Below are positions 46,241 through 54,213 of a stretch of DNA of 64,000 nt, in pieces. The position numbers were made by a program, and so were the translations under genes. The stretch covers positions 124,001 to 188,000 of the forward strand of contig DATGLS010000014.1 in assembly GCA_035293985.1 (NCBI GenBank), in the 5' to 3' direction. The stretch's first letter is position 1; each line of letters opens with the position of its first letter. The notes below the pieces were generated by a model, which saw nothing but the letters and a program-made list of their open reading frames with translations, made no database searches and was not told the DNA's origin. Source of the DNA: JAVDCA01 sp035293985. Its GTDB lineage: Bacteria; Pseudomonadota; Alphaproteobacteria; Rhizobiales; Xanthobacteraceae.

Positions 46241-47122
46241 TCACGTCGTGCTGCTGCGCTTTTCCCGCACCAGCCCCTCCTGCGCGACCGAGGCCACCAG
46301 GGTGCCGTCGCTCGCGAAGATCATCCCGCGGGCAAAGCCGCGGGCGCCGGAGGCGCTCGGGCTGTCCTGGGCGTAGAGCAGCCACTCGTCGGCGCGGAAC
46401 GGGCGGTGGAACCACATGGCGTGATCGAGGCTCGCCGCCATGATGGTGGGCTCGAACAGGGTGCGCCCGTGCGGGATGGTCGAGGCGTCGAGCAGCATCA
46501 TGTCGGACGCATAGGCGAGCACGCAGCGGTGGATTGCGGGCTCGTCCGGCAGGCGGTCGATCGCGCGGATCCAGACGTGGAATTTGCCGTCCGGGGTCGG
46601 CTTGCCGAGGTAGCGGTCGAGCTCGACCGGACGCAGGTCGATCGGTCGCTCGCGCTCGTAGTAGCGCCGCACGGCCTCGGGCATGTTGGCGAGCACCGCT
46701 TTGCGCAGCTCGGCCTCGTTCGGCAGGCTGTCCGGCCGCGGCACGGCGGGCATCGGCGCCGCATGCGAAAACCCCGGCTCGGCGACATGAAACGACACCG
46801 ACATGGAGAAGATCGCGTGCCCATGCTGGATCGCGACCACACGGCGGGTGGTGAAGCTCCGGCCGTCGCGGATGCGGTCGACCTCGTAGATGATCGGCAC
46901 CTTCGGGTCGCCGGCGAGCAGGAAATAGGCGTGCAGCGAATGCGGTGGGCGCTGCGCCACGTCATCGACGGTGCGGCAGGCGGCGACCAGGGCCTGGCCG
47001 ATGACCTGGCCGCCAAAGACGCGCTGCCAGCGCGATTGCGGCGAGCGGCCGCGAAACAGGTTCACCTCGAGCGGCTCGAGGTCGAGAATGTCGAGAAGCT
47101 CGCGTACCGCCGCCGAGACCAT
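46241..47122 (-). CDS. tesB: Acyl-CoA thioesterase II
   Basis: A double-hotdog thioesterase (293 residues) that hydrolyses acyl-CoAs to free acids and CoA. N-terminal VFGGQVIGQALVAA and C-terminal ASLDHAMWFHRPFRADEWLL match the two hotdog halves; the latter holds the catalytic Asp region. The ATG at 47122 gives the usual start (ELLDILDLEPLEVNLFRG). It is divergent from the ubiquinone hydroxylase gene. Confidence 0.95.
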   Translation of the reverse strand: MVSAAVRELLDILDLEPLEVNLFRGRSPQSRWQRVFGGQVIGQALVAACRTVDDVAQRPPHSLHAYFLLAGDPKVPIIYEVDRIRDGRSFTTRRVVAIQHGHAIFSMSVSFHVAEPGFSHAAPMPAVPRPDSLPNEAELRKAVLANMPEAVRRYYERERPIDLRPVELDRYLGKPTPDGKFHVWIRAIDRLPDEPAIHRCVLAYASDMMLLDASTIPHGRTLFEPTIMAASLDHAMWFHRPFRADEWLLYAQDSPSASGARGFARGMIFASDGTLVASVAQEGLVREKRSSTT

Positions 47123-47203
47123 CAAACCGCTCCGCTGAAGATTCACGGCAGGGATGCTATGCTGGTGCGTCCCGCCGGTCGAGCCGGCAAGGCAAGATGA
47201 ACG

Positions 47204-48454
47204 ATGGCCGAGAGCCAGGAACACGCGCAAGCTCAGGCACCGGACCGCGTCGACGTGCTGATCGGCGGCGCCGGCTTTGCCGGGCTCGCGCTCGCCTTGG
47301 CCCTGCGTCAGGCGCTGGGTGCCGACTTTGCGGTCGCGGTGGCTGATCCGACGCTCGGACGCCCCGTCGGCGACGGGCGCGCGTCGGCGATCGTCGCCGC
47401 TGCGCGCCGACTGTTCGAGGCGCTCGGCGTGTGGGACTCAGTCGCGCCGCATGCCGAGCCGATCGTCGACATGGCGATCACCGACTCCAAGCTCGCTGAC
47501 GCGATGCGCCCGACGTTCCTGACCTTCGCGGGCGACGTGCAGCCCGGCGAGCCGTTCGCCCACATGATCGAGAACCGCGACGTGCTGACGGCCCTCGTCG
47601 AGAAGGCGACATCCGACGACGTGACCCTGCTTCCCGCCGCGGTCACGGATTTCACCGCCGACTCACGCAGCGTGACCGTGCGGCTCGCCTCCGGCGCCGC
47701 GATCCGCGCCAAGCTCCTCGTCGCCGCCGATGGCGCGCGGTCGGTGATCCGCGAGCACGCCGGCATCCAATCGCACGGCTGGTCGTATGGGCAGTCCGCG
47801 ATCGTGACGACGGTCGCGCATGAGCGGCCGCATCACGGGCGCGCCGAAGAGCATTTCCTCCCCGCCGGGCCCTTCGCCATCCTGCCGCTCACCGGCAACC
47901 GCAGCTCGATCGTATGGACCGAAGACGCCGCCGAGGCCGAGCGCATCATGGCGCTCGACGACATCGGCTTCCACGCCGAGCTGGAGCAGCGCTTCGGGCT
48001 GCACCTCGGCGATATCGCGGTGGCCGGCCCGCGCCGCGCCTTTCCGCTCGGCTTTGCGGTGGCGCGCAGCTTCATCGCCGAGCGCGTCGCGCTGGTCGGC
48101 GATGCCGCGCATATCATCCATCCGATCGCCGGGCAGGGGCTCAACATGGGCTTGCGCGACGTCGCGGCGCTGGCCGAAGCGATCGTCGATGCGGCGCGGC
48201 TCGGCCTCGATCCGGGCGGCGCGACGGTGCTCGATCGCTACCAGCGCTGGCGCCGCTTCGACACCATGGCGATGGGGCTCGCGACCGACGGCCTCAACCG
48301 GCTCTTCTCCAACCGCTCCGACGTGCTGCGCCTCGCCCGCGACATCGGTCTCGGCGTCGTCGAGCGGCTTCCGGGCGTGAAGAGCTTCTTCATCCGCGAA
48401 GCCGCCGGCCTCACCGGCGAGGTGCCGAAGCTGCTGAAGGGCGAGGCGCTGTAG
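47204..48454 (+). CDS. UbiH/UbiF/VisC/COQ6-family ubiquinone biosynthesis hydroxylase
   Basis: A 416-residue FAD-dependent monooxygenase for ring hydroxylation in ubiquinone synthesis. The N-terminal FAD motif is VLIGGAGFAGLALALAL, and the second FAD signature is VALVGDAAHIIHPIAGQGLN. Which ring position it acts on cannot be told from sequence alone. It stands alone on the plus strand, divergent from tesB. Confidence 0.93.
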   Translation: MAESQEHAQAQAPDRVDVLIGGAGFAGLALALALRQALGADFAVAVADPTLGRPVGDGRASAIVAAARRLFEALGVWDSVAPHAEPIVDMAITDSKLADAMRPTFLTFAGDVQPGEPFAHMIENRDVLTALVEKATSDDVTLLPAAVTDFTADSRSVTVRLASGAAIRAKLLVAADGARSVIREHAGIQSHGWSYGQSAIVTTVAHERPHHGRAEEHFLPAGPFAILPLTGNRSSIVWTEDAAEAERIMALDDIGFHAELEQRFGLHLGDIAVAGPRRAFPLGFAVARSFIAERVALVGDAAHIIHPIAGQGLNMGLRDVAALAEAIVDAARLGLDPGGATVLDRYQRWRRFDTMAMGLATDGLNRLFSNRSDVLRLARDIGLGVVERLPGVKSFFIREAAGLTGEVPKLLKGEAL

Positions 48455-48469
48455 CGCCGCAGGGTGGGC

Positions 48470-48572
48470 AAAGCGAAGCGCGCCCACCGCTGCGCCCGCG
48501 TGGGCACGGCGCGTCGGCGAGCCTGCTGGAGCGGACCGGCCGGTGCAGGCGCCTTTGATTTGCCCACCTACG
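48470..48572. repeat. GTGGGCAA-type intergenic repeat, family E
   Basis: CAGGGTGGGCAAAGCGAAGC and a closing TTTGCCCACCTACG, with CGCCCACCGCTGCGCCCGCG inside. It lies between the ubiquinone hydroxylase gene and the next plus-strand gene. Confidence 0.7.
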
Positions 48573-48639
48573 CGCCACGCCGTGAACCTCGCTCGTGTTC
48601 CGGCCGACTAACTCGGGGTCGTACAGCGTGACCCGATCG

Positions 48640-49275
48640 ATGGCCAAGCCCGAATACAAGATCGCCGAACTCAAGACCGCATCGCATCCCAGCGGGACCG
48701 CCGGCGTCGCCGGCCGCATGCGGGTCGGCCAGCTCGCCGCCTTCGATCCGGCGGGCGCATTCACCATCGCGCGCGCCATCGCACATCCCTGGTACCGCTG
48801 CCAGGCGATGGCGTCGATCGCGCGCGAAGCGCATGGCGAGCTTGCCACCAAGGCTTTCCGGCAAGCGCGCGCGGCCGCCGCCGATGGAGCGGACGGCTAT
48901 CAGCGCATCGCGGTCCTCGCCTTCGTGATCGAGGCGGCGCTCGCCCGCGGCGCGAGCGCTCTCGCGGCCGAGATCCTGCGCGAGGCGCTCGGCCGCATCC
49001 CGACGGTCGAGCCGGCGAACTCGCGCGCCTTTGCGCTGGCGCTGATCTGGGCCAAGACGTTCGCGGGCGGGGATGCCATGCGCGCCCCGATCATCGCGTG
49101 CGCGCTCGTCTATTGCGATCCCAACCGCGGCTGGCGCACCGAGCGCCTCTTTCGCGACATCATTGCGCGGCTATCGCCGGAGCGTGCGACGGCGCTGATC
49201 GCGGGCCTGCGTGCCGGCCGCACAAAGGAACGGCTCGCGCGCCGGCTGGCGCGCGGCGCCCACGGCCCGGGTTAA
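48640..49275 (+). CDS. Hypothetical protein
   Basis: A 211-residue protein that I do not recognise. It is rich in Ala and Arg and looks all-helical, with repeated helix-pair units (AGAFTIARAIAHPWYRCQAM; IAVLAFVIEAALARGAS), which suggests a HEAT- or TPR-like solenoid. There is no signal peptide or membrane segment. The ATG at 48640 starts MAKPEYKIAELKTA; an upstream in-frame start at 48595 is possible. Its end overlaps the convergent DUF1330 gene by four bases. Confidence 0.6.
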   Translation: MAKPEYKIAELKTASHPSGTAGVAGRMRVGQLAAFDPAGAFTIARAIAHPWYRCQAMASIAREAHGELATKAFRQARAAAADGADGYQRIAVLAFVIEAALARGASALAAEILREALGRIPTVEPANSRAFALALIWAKTFAGGDAMRAPIIACALVYCDPNRGWRTERLFRDIIARLSPERATALIAGLRAGRTKERLARRLARGAHGPG

Positions 49276-49568
49276 CCCGCGGGCACGCCCTCGACGAAAA
49301 TCAGCCGGCGATCGAGCGCGGTCTGCCGCACCCGCAATGCCTCGGCGTACTCCCGCGACGCATACCATTCCTTGGCGCGCGCCATGCTCGGGAACTCGAC
49401 GATGACGACCGTCTTCGGCGGCGGGCCGCCTTCGATCAGCTCGGCCGGCCCGGCGCGCACGATATAACGGCCGCCGTATCGGGCGATCGAGGCCTGGGCG
49501 AGCGCGCGATATTGCTCCATGGCCGCAGGATCGCGCGCCTCGACCTCGGAGATCACGTACGCCGTCAT
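49272..49568 (-). CDS. DUF1330 domain-containing protein
   Basis: A 98-residue ferredoxin-like alpha/beta-barrel fold protein. The motifs TAYVISEVEARDPAAMEQY and VVIVEFPSMARAKEWYASRE are typical of DUF1330, a family without an assigned reaction. It is 22 bases downstream of the glutathione transferase gene on the same strand, so the two are probably co-transcribed. Confidence 0.9.
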   Translation of the reverse strand: MTAYVISEVEARDPAAMEQYRALAQASIARYGGRYIVRAGPAELIEGGPPPKTVVIVEFPSMARAKEWYASREYAEALRVRQTALDRRLIFVEGVPAG

Positions 49569-49590
49569 GGCAGGTCCGCCATGTATCGCA

Positions 49591-50211
49591 TCACACCAGC
49601 GGAATCTTCGCCACGTGCTCGTCGAAGGCGGGGCGCGCCGCGATCGCGGCGTACCAGCGCTCGACATTCTTGAAGACCGGCCGCTCGGGCACGAGGTCGC
49701 GATAGCGCCGCACCATGATGCCGACCGGGATGTCGCCATAGGAGAACTCGTCGCTCGCGAGATACTTGGTGTTGCCGAGCTGCTCGTCGAGCATCTTCAC
49801 GGCGGCGCCTGTCTTCTCCTTGCCGGCCGCGATCGCGGCGGCGTCGCGCTTCTCCGGCGGGGTGCGCACCAGGTTCCAGAACACCGGCGTGATCGCCGGC
49901 CCGAGCACGGCGAGCTGCCAGTCCATCCATTTGCTCGCGAGCGCGCGCGTGCGCAAATCCTTCGGCTCGAGCGTGGCCTGATGCTTGGCGGCGAGATAGC
50001 GCACGATCGAGTTCGACTCCCACAGCAGGAAGCCGTCGTCCTCCTCGAGCGTCGGCACGAGCCCGTTCGGGTTCATCGCCAAGTAGGCGGCCTCGCGGTT
50101 CTTGCCGAACGGCCCGCCGATGTCGATGCGCTCGTGCGCGAGCCCCATCTCGCCGATCGCCCACATAACCTTCTGCACGTTCGACGACGTGGTGCGGCCC
50201 CAGATTTTCAT
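49591..50211 (-). CDS. Glutathione S-transferase family protein
   Basis: A 206-residue cytosolic GST. The thioredoxin-like N-terminal domain has the active-site region GRTTSSNVQKVMWAIGE and the glutathione-binding WESNSIVRYLA. An all-helical C-terminal domain follows (FSYGDIPVGIMVRRYRD). A Ser in TTSSN is the likely catalytic position. The substrate is unknown. It shares its strand with the DUF1330 gene and lies downstream of the Trm112 gene across a repeat. Confidence 0.93.
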   Translation of the reverse strand: MKIWGRTTSSNVQKVMWAIGEMGLAHERIDIGGPFGKNREAAYLAMNPNGLVPTLEEDDGFLLWESNSIVRYLAAKHQATLEPKDLRTRALASKWMDWQLAVLGPAITPVFWNLVRTPPEKRDAAAIAAGKEKTGAAVKMLDEQLGNTKYLASDEFSYGDIPVGIMVRRYRDLVPERPVFKNVERWYAAIAARPAFDEHVAKIPLV

Positions 50212-50237
50212 GATGGATCCTCCCCTATGTTGTCTTC

Positions 50238-50290
50238 CGTCATGCCCCGGGCATAGCCGTTCTTCGAACGGCTATGCCCGGCCATGGCGG
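50238..50290. repeat. Intergenic palindromic repeat, family A (short form)
   Basis: CGTCATGCCCCGGGCATAGC, then a perfect GTTCTTCGAAC centre, then GGCTATGCCCGGCCATGGCG. This is the simplest member: one hairpin, with GGGCATAGCCGTTC pairing with GAACGGCTATGCCC. Confidence 0.8.
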
Positions 50291-50310
50291 TGTGAAACAG
50301 TCTGCGAAAT

Positions 50311-50499
50311 TCACTCCAGCCGCCGCGCTTCCTCGGGCAGCATGATCGGAATGCCGTCGCGGATCGGATAGGCGAGCTTGGCGGCGCGCGAGATCAGCTC
50401 CTGCTTCTCGGCGTCGTACTCGAGCCGCCCCTTGGTGAGCGGGCAGACCAGGATCTCGAGCAGCTTGGGGTCGACGGAGTTGGCGGGACGCTCGGTCAT
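50311..50499 (-). CDS. Trm112 family protein
   Basis: A 62-residue protein with VDPKLLEILVCPLTKGRLEY and LAYPIRDGIPIMLPEEAR, typical of bacterial Trm112/YcaR. Eukaryotic Trm112 activates RNA and protein methyltransferases; bacterial members are small and less well studied. Only one Cys remains of the zinc site. It lies 77 bases after the GNAT gene. Confidence 0.93.
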   Translation of the reverse strand: MTERPANSVDPKLLEILVCPLTKGRLEYDAEKQELISRAAKLAYPIRDGIPIMLPEEARRLE

Positions 50500-50576
50500 G
50501 GGCGGGTCCGTGGCGGATGGCTCGGACGACCTTAGCATGTCTCGCCACGGCGTATTCAAGCGGGGTGCGCCGCGGG

Positions 50577-51131
50577 TCAGATCCCGCGCAGGCGCGCCAT
50601 CACGTGGTCATCGACGAAGGCGCCGTCGCGGAACGCGGCGGCGCGCCGGGTCCCTTCGATCACGAAGCCAAAGCGCTTGTAGAGCCGGATCGCGGGCTCG
50701 TTGTCGACATAGACGGCAAGCTCCAAGCGCTGCAGGTTCAGCCACTTGTCGGCGGTGTCGACGAGCGCGGCGAGCAGCGCGGATCCGATGCCGCGCCCCT
50801 GGAAGTCGTCATGCACGAACATCCCGATGTCGCCGACGTGATTGCGGCGGCCCTTGTAGCGGATCATGCTCGCCGCACCGACCAGGCGGTCGTCCAGGAT
50901 CGCGACGATGAAGACGCTGCCCTCGGGCGGCTTCTCCATGAGCTTGCGGGTCTCGTCGGCGCTGGCGAAGGGCAGGCGCAGCGTGCCCCAGCGCACGCGC
51001 GGCAGCTGCATGAGTGTGGCGAGCGCCTCCCAGTCGCCCGGCTCGCGCGCCCGCACGATCAGACCCGGTGGGCCTCTCCGCGCGCTCGGTAGCGGCGCCA
51101 CTGATGGCGATGTCGACTCCTCGATGGTCAT
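50577..51131 (-). CDS. GNAT family N-acetyltransferase
   Basis: A 184-residue acetyltransferase. The acetyl-CoA motif A is GMFVHDDFQGRGIGSALLAA, and the C-terminal part has RLYKRFGFVIEGTRRAA. The overall pattern resembles the amino-acid acetylating YhhY/AaaT group, but the substrate is not certain. It lies six bases after the LON-domain gene, so they are one transcript. Confidence 0.9.
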   Translation of the reverse strand: MTIEESTSPSVAPLPSARRGPPGLIVRAREPGDWEALATLMQLPRVRWGTLRLPFASADETRKLMEKPPEGSVFIVAILDDRLVGAASMIRYKGRRNHVGDIGMFVHDDFQGRGIGSALLAALVDTADKWLNLQRLELAVYVDNEPAIRLYKRFGFVIEGTRRAAAFRDGAFVDDHVMARLRGI

Positions 51132-51137
51132 GGATGG

Positions 51138-51812
51138 CTACTGCAGCGGCGGCTCGCCATCGGCCGCGCCCTTGGCGAGCTCGATCTCGGTGACGGCGAT
51201 CAGGATCTCGGCACGAGTCTTCAGATCGGGGGCCTCCAGCATGGCCTGCTTCTCGGCCGGGGCGTAGGCCGACATCATGGCGAGTGCATTAACCAATGCC
51301 TCGTTCGGCGCGTTCTCGATTCCCTGCCAGTCGGCTTTGAGATTGTTGGCCTTGAGGAAGGCCTGCAGCGCCTCGAGCAGCGCCTTGCGGTCGACGGCCT
51401 CCTCGCCCTTGCGGGCGATGAAGTCGTCGGCGAACGGCGCGAAGGTGACGCGGCACTGCCGATAGGCGGTCGCGACGGTGAGTTCTTCCTCGATGCGAAA
51501 GCGGGCGACGCCGGTGAGCTGGAGCAGGTAGCGGCCGTCGCCGGTCTCGGCGAGCTGGGTGATGCGCCCGACGCAGCCGACGCGGTAAAGGTTGGGCTTC
51601 TGCTCGGATCCCGGATGGCTGGTGTCGGGCTGGATCATGCCGATCAGGCGATGGCCGTCGCGCAAGCTGTCATCGACCATCGCGAGATAGCGCGGCTCGA
51701 AGATGTTGAGCGGCATCTGCCCGCGCGGCAACAGCAGCGCGCCCGGCAGCGGAAAAACCGGGATCGTCTCCGGCAGATCGGCAGGGCCGCGATAGACCGC
51801 GTTCATCGGCAT
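51138..51812 (-). CDS. LON peptidase substrate-binding domain protein
   Basis: A 224-residue protein corresponding to the N-terminal domain of Lon, without ATPase or protease parts. Signature: IPVFPLPGALLLPRGQMPLN, then IFEPRYLAMVDDSL. It may bind unfolded or tagged substrates; the role is unproven. The start at 51812 has GGAGG eleven bases upstream; an extension to 51851 is possible. It lies between the CnoX-type and GNAT genes in an order common in Rhizobiales. Confidence 0.92.
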   Translation of the reverse strand: MPMNAVYRGPADLPETIPVFPLPGALLLPRGQMPLNIFEPRYLAMVDDSLRDGHRLIGMIQPDTSHPGSEQKPNLYRVGCVGRITQLAETGDGRYLLQLTGVARFRIEEELTVATAYRQCRVTFAPFADDFIARKGEEAVDRKALLEALQAFLKANNLKADWQGIENAPNEALVNALAMMSAYAPAEKQAMLEAPDLKTRAEILIAVTEIELAKGAADGEPPLQ

Positions 51813-51840
51813 CGCGTCATCCACCTCCCTCGCGTCGATC

Positions 51841-51942
51841 GTAGGGGGCAAAATCGCCTGGATGTCTCACGGCGTGGGCAAGGCGCTTCAGCGATTTTGC
51901 CCACGCGGCGAGGCCGTGCGACGCGCCTTGCCCACCCTACGC
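51841..51942. repeat. GTGGGCAA-type intergenic repeat, family E
   Basis: GTAGGGGGCAAAATCGCC, an internal CGATTTTGCCCACGCGG, and a closing CTTGCCCACCCTACG, between the CnoX-type gene and the LON-domain gene. Confidence 0.7.
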
Positions 51943-51953
51943 GATTGCGCCGT

Positions 51954-52859
51954 TTACGCGAACAGCACCGACGACAGCCGCTTGCGTCCCGCGACCGTCG
52001 CCTCGTCGGTCGGCCCCCACGCCTCGAACAGCTGCACCAGCTGCTTGCGGGCGCCGTCGTCGTTCCATTTGCGGTCGCGCCGCACGATCTCGATCAGGTG
52101 GTCGAGCGCCTCGGTGCGCTTGCCCTGGGCGTTGAGTGCGACCGCGAGGTCGAAGCGCGCCTGATGATCGAGCGGATTGGCCGCGACCTGCTTTTCCAGC
52201 TCGGCCACCGGGCCGAGCGAGGCGGCCTGCTCGGCGAGCTCGATCTGCGAGCGCACCGCCGCGACCGCCGGATCGTTGCGCTTGGCCTCCGGCACCGTGG
52301 CGAGCGTCTGCTTCGCTTTGTCGACCGCGCCGGTCTCGAAATAGCAGCGCGCGAGGCCGGCGATCGCCGCCACGTTGGCGGCATCCTCGGCGATGAGCTC
52401 GGCGTAGATCTCGGCCGCGCCGGCCGGGTCGCCGCCCGCCAGCGCCGCCTCGGCTTCCTTGAGCAGGTCCTGGGCGGCGCCGCCGATCTTGTCCTTGGTC
52501 ACCCGCTCGATGAAGGCGGTGACCTGGCCCTCGGGAAGCGCGCCCATGAAGCCGTCGGCGATCTGCCCGTTGACGAAGGCGACCACCGCGGGAATCGACT
52601 GGATGCCGAGCTGGCCCGGGATGCTCGGATGCTTGTCGATGTCCATCTTGACGAGCTTGACCTTGCCCTTGGCGGCGCGGACGACCTTCTCCAGCACCGG
52701 AGTGAGCTGCTTGCACGGGCCGCACCACTCGGCCCAGAAGTCGACCAGCACCGGCTGGCGCTTCGATTCCTCGATGACGTCTTTGACGAAGGCCTGTGTG
52801 GTCGTATCCTTGACGAAACCATCCGGCGCCGTCGCGGTAGCGCCCGCGTTCTGAAGCAT
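51954..52859 (-). CDS. CnoX/YbbN-type thioredoxin with TPR domain (chaperedoxin)
   Basis: A 301-residue protein. The N-terminal thioredoxin fold has the active-site WAEWCGPCK with Cys46 and Cys49, and the TPR-like C-terminal half begins near residue 135. E. coli CnoX combines redox protection with chaperone holding and hands clients to GroEL and DnaK; E. coli CnoX itself lacks a CGPC pair, whereas this protein keeps it, so it may also reduce disulfides. It precedes the LON-domain gene on the minus strand. Confidence 0.93.
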   Translation of the reverse strand: MLQNAGATATAPDGFVKDTTTQAFVKDVIEESKRQPVLVDFWAEWCGPCKQLTPVLEKVVRAAKGKVKLVKMDIDKHPSIPGQLGIQSIPAVVAFVNGQIADGFMGALPEGQVTAFIERVTKDKIGGAAQDLLKEAEAALAGGDPAGAAEIYAELIAEDAANVAAIAGLARCYFETGAVDKAKQTLATVPEAKRNDPAVAAVRSQIELAEQAASLGPVAELEKQVAANPLDHQARFDLAVALNAQGKRTEALDHLIEIVRRDRKWNDDGARKQLVQLFEAWGPTDEATVAGRKRLSSVLFA

Positions 52860-52981
52860 GGTCAGATCCCTGGCCGCATTCTCTGGGCCCCTTGGGCCCC
52901 CTCAAAGCTTGGGTTCCGCAGTTAAATGGTGGATATGGCGGCCGAATGCAATCGCGTCCGGGCCGCGTAGCTACCTGCGCC

Positions 52982-53494
52982 TTAAACCTCTTCGGCTGGC
53001 CCCGCAACCGGCTCGATCCGCGGCGGATGGCCGGTCGCGGTGAGGAAGCGGACGAGATCGTCGCGGGAAATTGCCGTCGTCATGGTGTTGACCAGCGGGT
53101 GAAAGTTGAGGGTCTCGTGCGCCATCATGCCGGCGTCGAGCACCACCGTGACGCGGTGAGCGGTATCGTTGAGCACCGCAAACGGGGTCACGGAGCCCGG
53201 TTCCACGCCGAGCGTCTCGCGCATCTGATCGGCCGGGCCGAACGAGAAGCGGCCGCCGGCGCCGAGCCGACGGTGCAGCGATTTGAGCTCGATCGCGGCG
53301 CTTTCGATTGCGACCACCAGATAAAGCACGCCCCGCTTGTCCTTGAGGAAGAGGTTCTTCGTATGGCCGCCGGCGATCGGCCCGCGCAAGGTGCGGGCTT
53401 CCTCGACCGTGAACACCGGCGGATGGTGGATGGTCCGGTGCGGGATGCCGAGGCCATCGAGATAGGCGAACAGATCGGCGGGCGTTGCGGCCAT
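52982..53494 (-). CDS. YbaK/prolyl-tRNA synthetase-associated domain protein (ProX-type deacylase)
   Basis: A 170-residue YbaK-fold protein. Relatives hydrolyse mischarged Ala- or Cys-tRNA(Pro). The conserved Lys is in GGHTKNLFLKDKRG, and the substrate-contact region VTPFAVLNDTAHRVTVVLD is intact. The length and MAATPADLFAYLDGLGIPH start fit stand-alone ProXp/PrdX proteins. It is the first gene of the minus-strand set ending at the GNAT gene, with a gap of 122 bases to the next gene. Confidence 0.92.
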   Translation of the reverse strand: MAATPADLFAYLDGLGIPHRTIHHPPVFTVEEARTLRGPIAGGHTKNLFLKDKRGVLYLVVAIESAAIELKSLHRRLGAGGRFSFGPADQMRETLGVEPGSVTPFAVLNDTAHRVTVVLDAGMMAHETLNFHPLVNTMTTAISRDDLVRFLTATGHPPRIEPVAGPAEEV

Positions 53495-53634
53495 GGTAGA
53501 AAGGTACTGCTATGGAACCGTGCGGAAAGAGCACACGCTAACTGATTTACCTGTCAATTGGCCGAAGCTGTTGCAAAGCTTTAGTCGTTTTGGCATAGGA
53601 AGCCCTCCGGCATGGGGCCTTGCCGGAACAGGAT

Positions 53635-53709
53635 GCGGGTGTAGCTCAGGGGTAGAGCACAACCTTGCCAAGGTTGGGGTCGAGGGTTCGAATCCCTTCG
53701 CCCGCTCCA
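53635..53709 (+). tRNA. tRNA-Gly (anticodon GCC)
   Basis: A full cloverleaf. The acceptor stem GCGGGTG pairs with CGCCCGC, the D arm starts GTAGCTCAGGGGTAGAGC, the anticodon loop is TTGCCAA with GCC at 53667-53669, the T arm is GAGGGTTCGAATCCCTT, and CCA is encoded at 53707-53709. A small inverted repeat (CCGGCA ... TGCCGG) lies just upstream. Confidence 0.98.
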
Positions 53710-53778
53710 AATGTTCGACCCCCCGGGCATGATGTGACGCGCTCCAGAAAAGGGCGCGCTTGTGTTGGGGGGACCTGC

Positions 53779-53979
53779 ATGCACCGTCGGCTGAACCCAA
53801 TCAGGTTATTGGGCGAGCCCACCGATCGCGCGCGCGGCGGATACCAGCGCGTGGCGGGTCGCTTTCTTCCCAAGTGCCCGGCGGCGAACCTCATCCGCCT
53901 CGATGCGCATGATGCGCGCCGCGCGCTCGAGCGACGCCGCCTCGCGCGGATGATCGACCCGCGCCGCGTCGTGTCGTAG
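53779..53979 (+). CDS. Small hypothetical protein
   Basis: A possible 66-residue basic protein (starts MHRRLNPIRLLGEPTD, ends RMIDPRRVVS) with a Gly-rich Shine-Dalgarno-like GGGGGGA before the ATG. It has Arg-rich composition and no membrane segment or known motif. It fills the gap after tRNA-Gly. It may equally be a chance open frame. Confidence 0.3.
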   Translation: MHRRLNPIRLLGEPTDRARGGYQRVAGRFLPKCPAANLIRLDAHDARRALERRRLARMIDPRRVVS

Positions 53980-54000
53980 CGATCAATGCACTGAGCCGTC

Positions 54001-54082
54001 GATGCCCGGCGAATGCCGGGCATCCACGTCTTCGCGGTTTGGCAAGAAGGACGTGGATGGCCGGGCCAAGCCCGCCAGGACG
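54001..54082. repeat. Intergenic palindromic repeat, family A
   Basis: ATGCCCGGCGAATGCCGGGC, ATCCACGTCTTCGC and AAGGACGTGGATGGCCGGG, upstream of soxC. The rest of the gap 53980-54213 shows nothing else recognisable. Confidence 0.7.
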
Positions 54083-54213
54083 TGGCGAGGCAAGTCGCGC
54101 GACAGCACCCGCTCGTCTGGACAATCGAAAGTCCGAGGTGCAGCATCCCGTGCGTGCGACGCGAGGGGCCGCGAAGGTCTACATGAGACGTCCCTCCGTC
54201 CAGGGAGGACATC

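Noticed and set aside
53510..53800. Minus-strand open frames with AKGFEPSTPTLARL-like sequence
   Set aside because: They are translations of the reverse strand of tRNA-Gly, a frequent false gene call.
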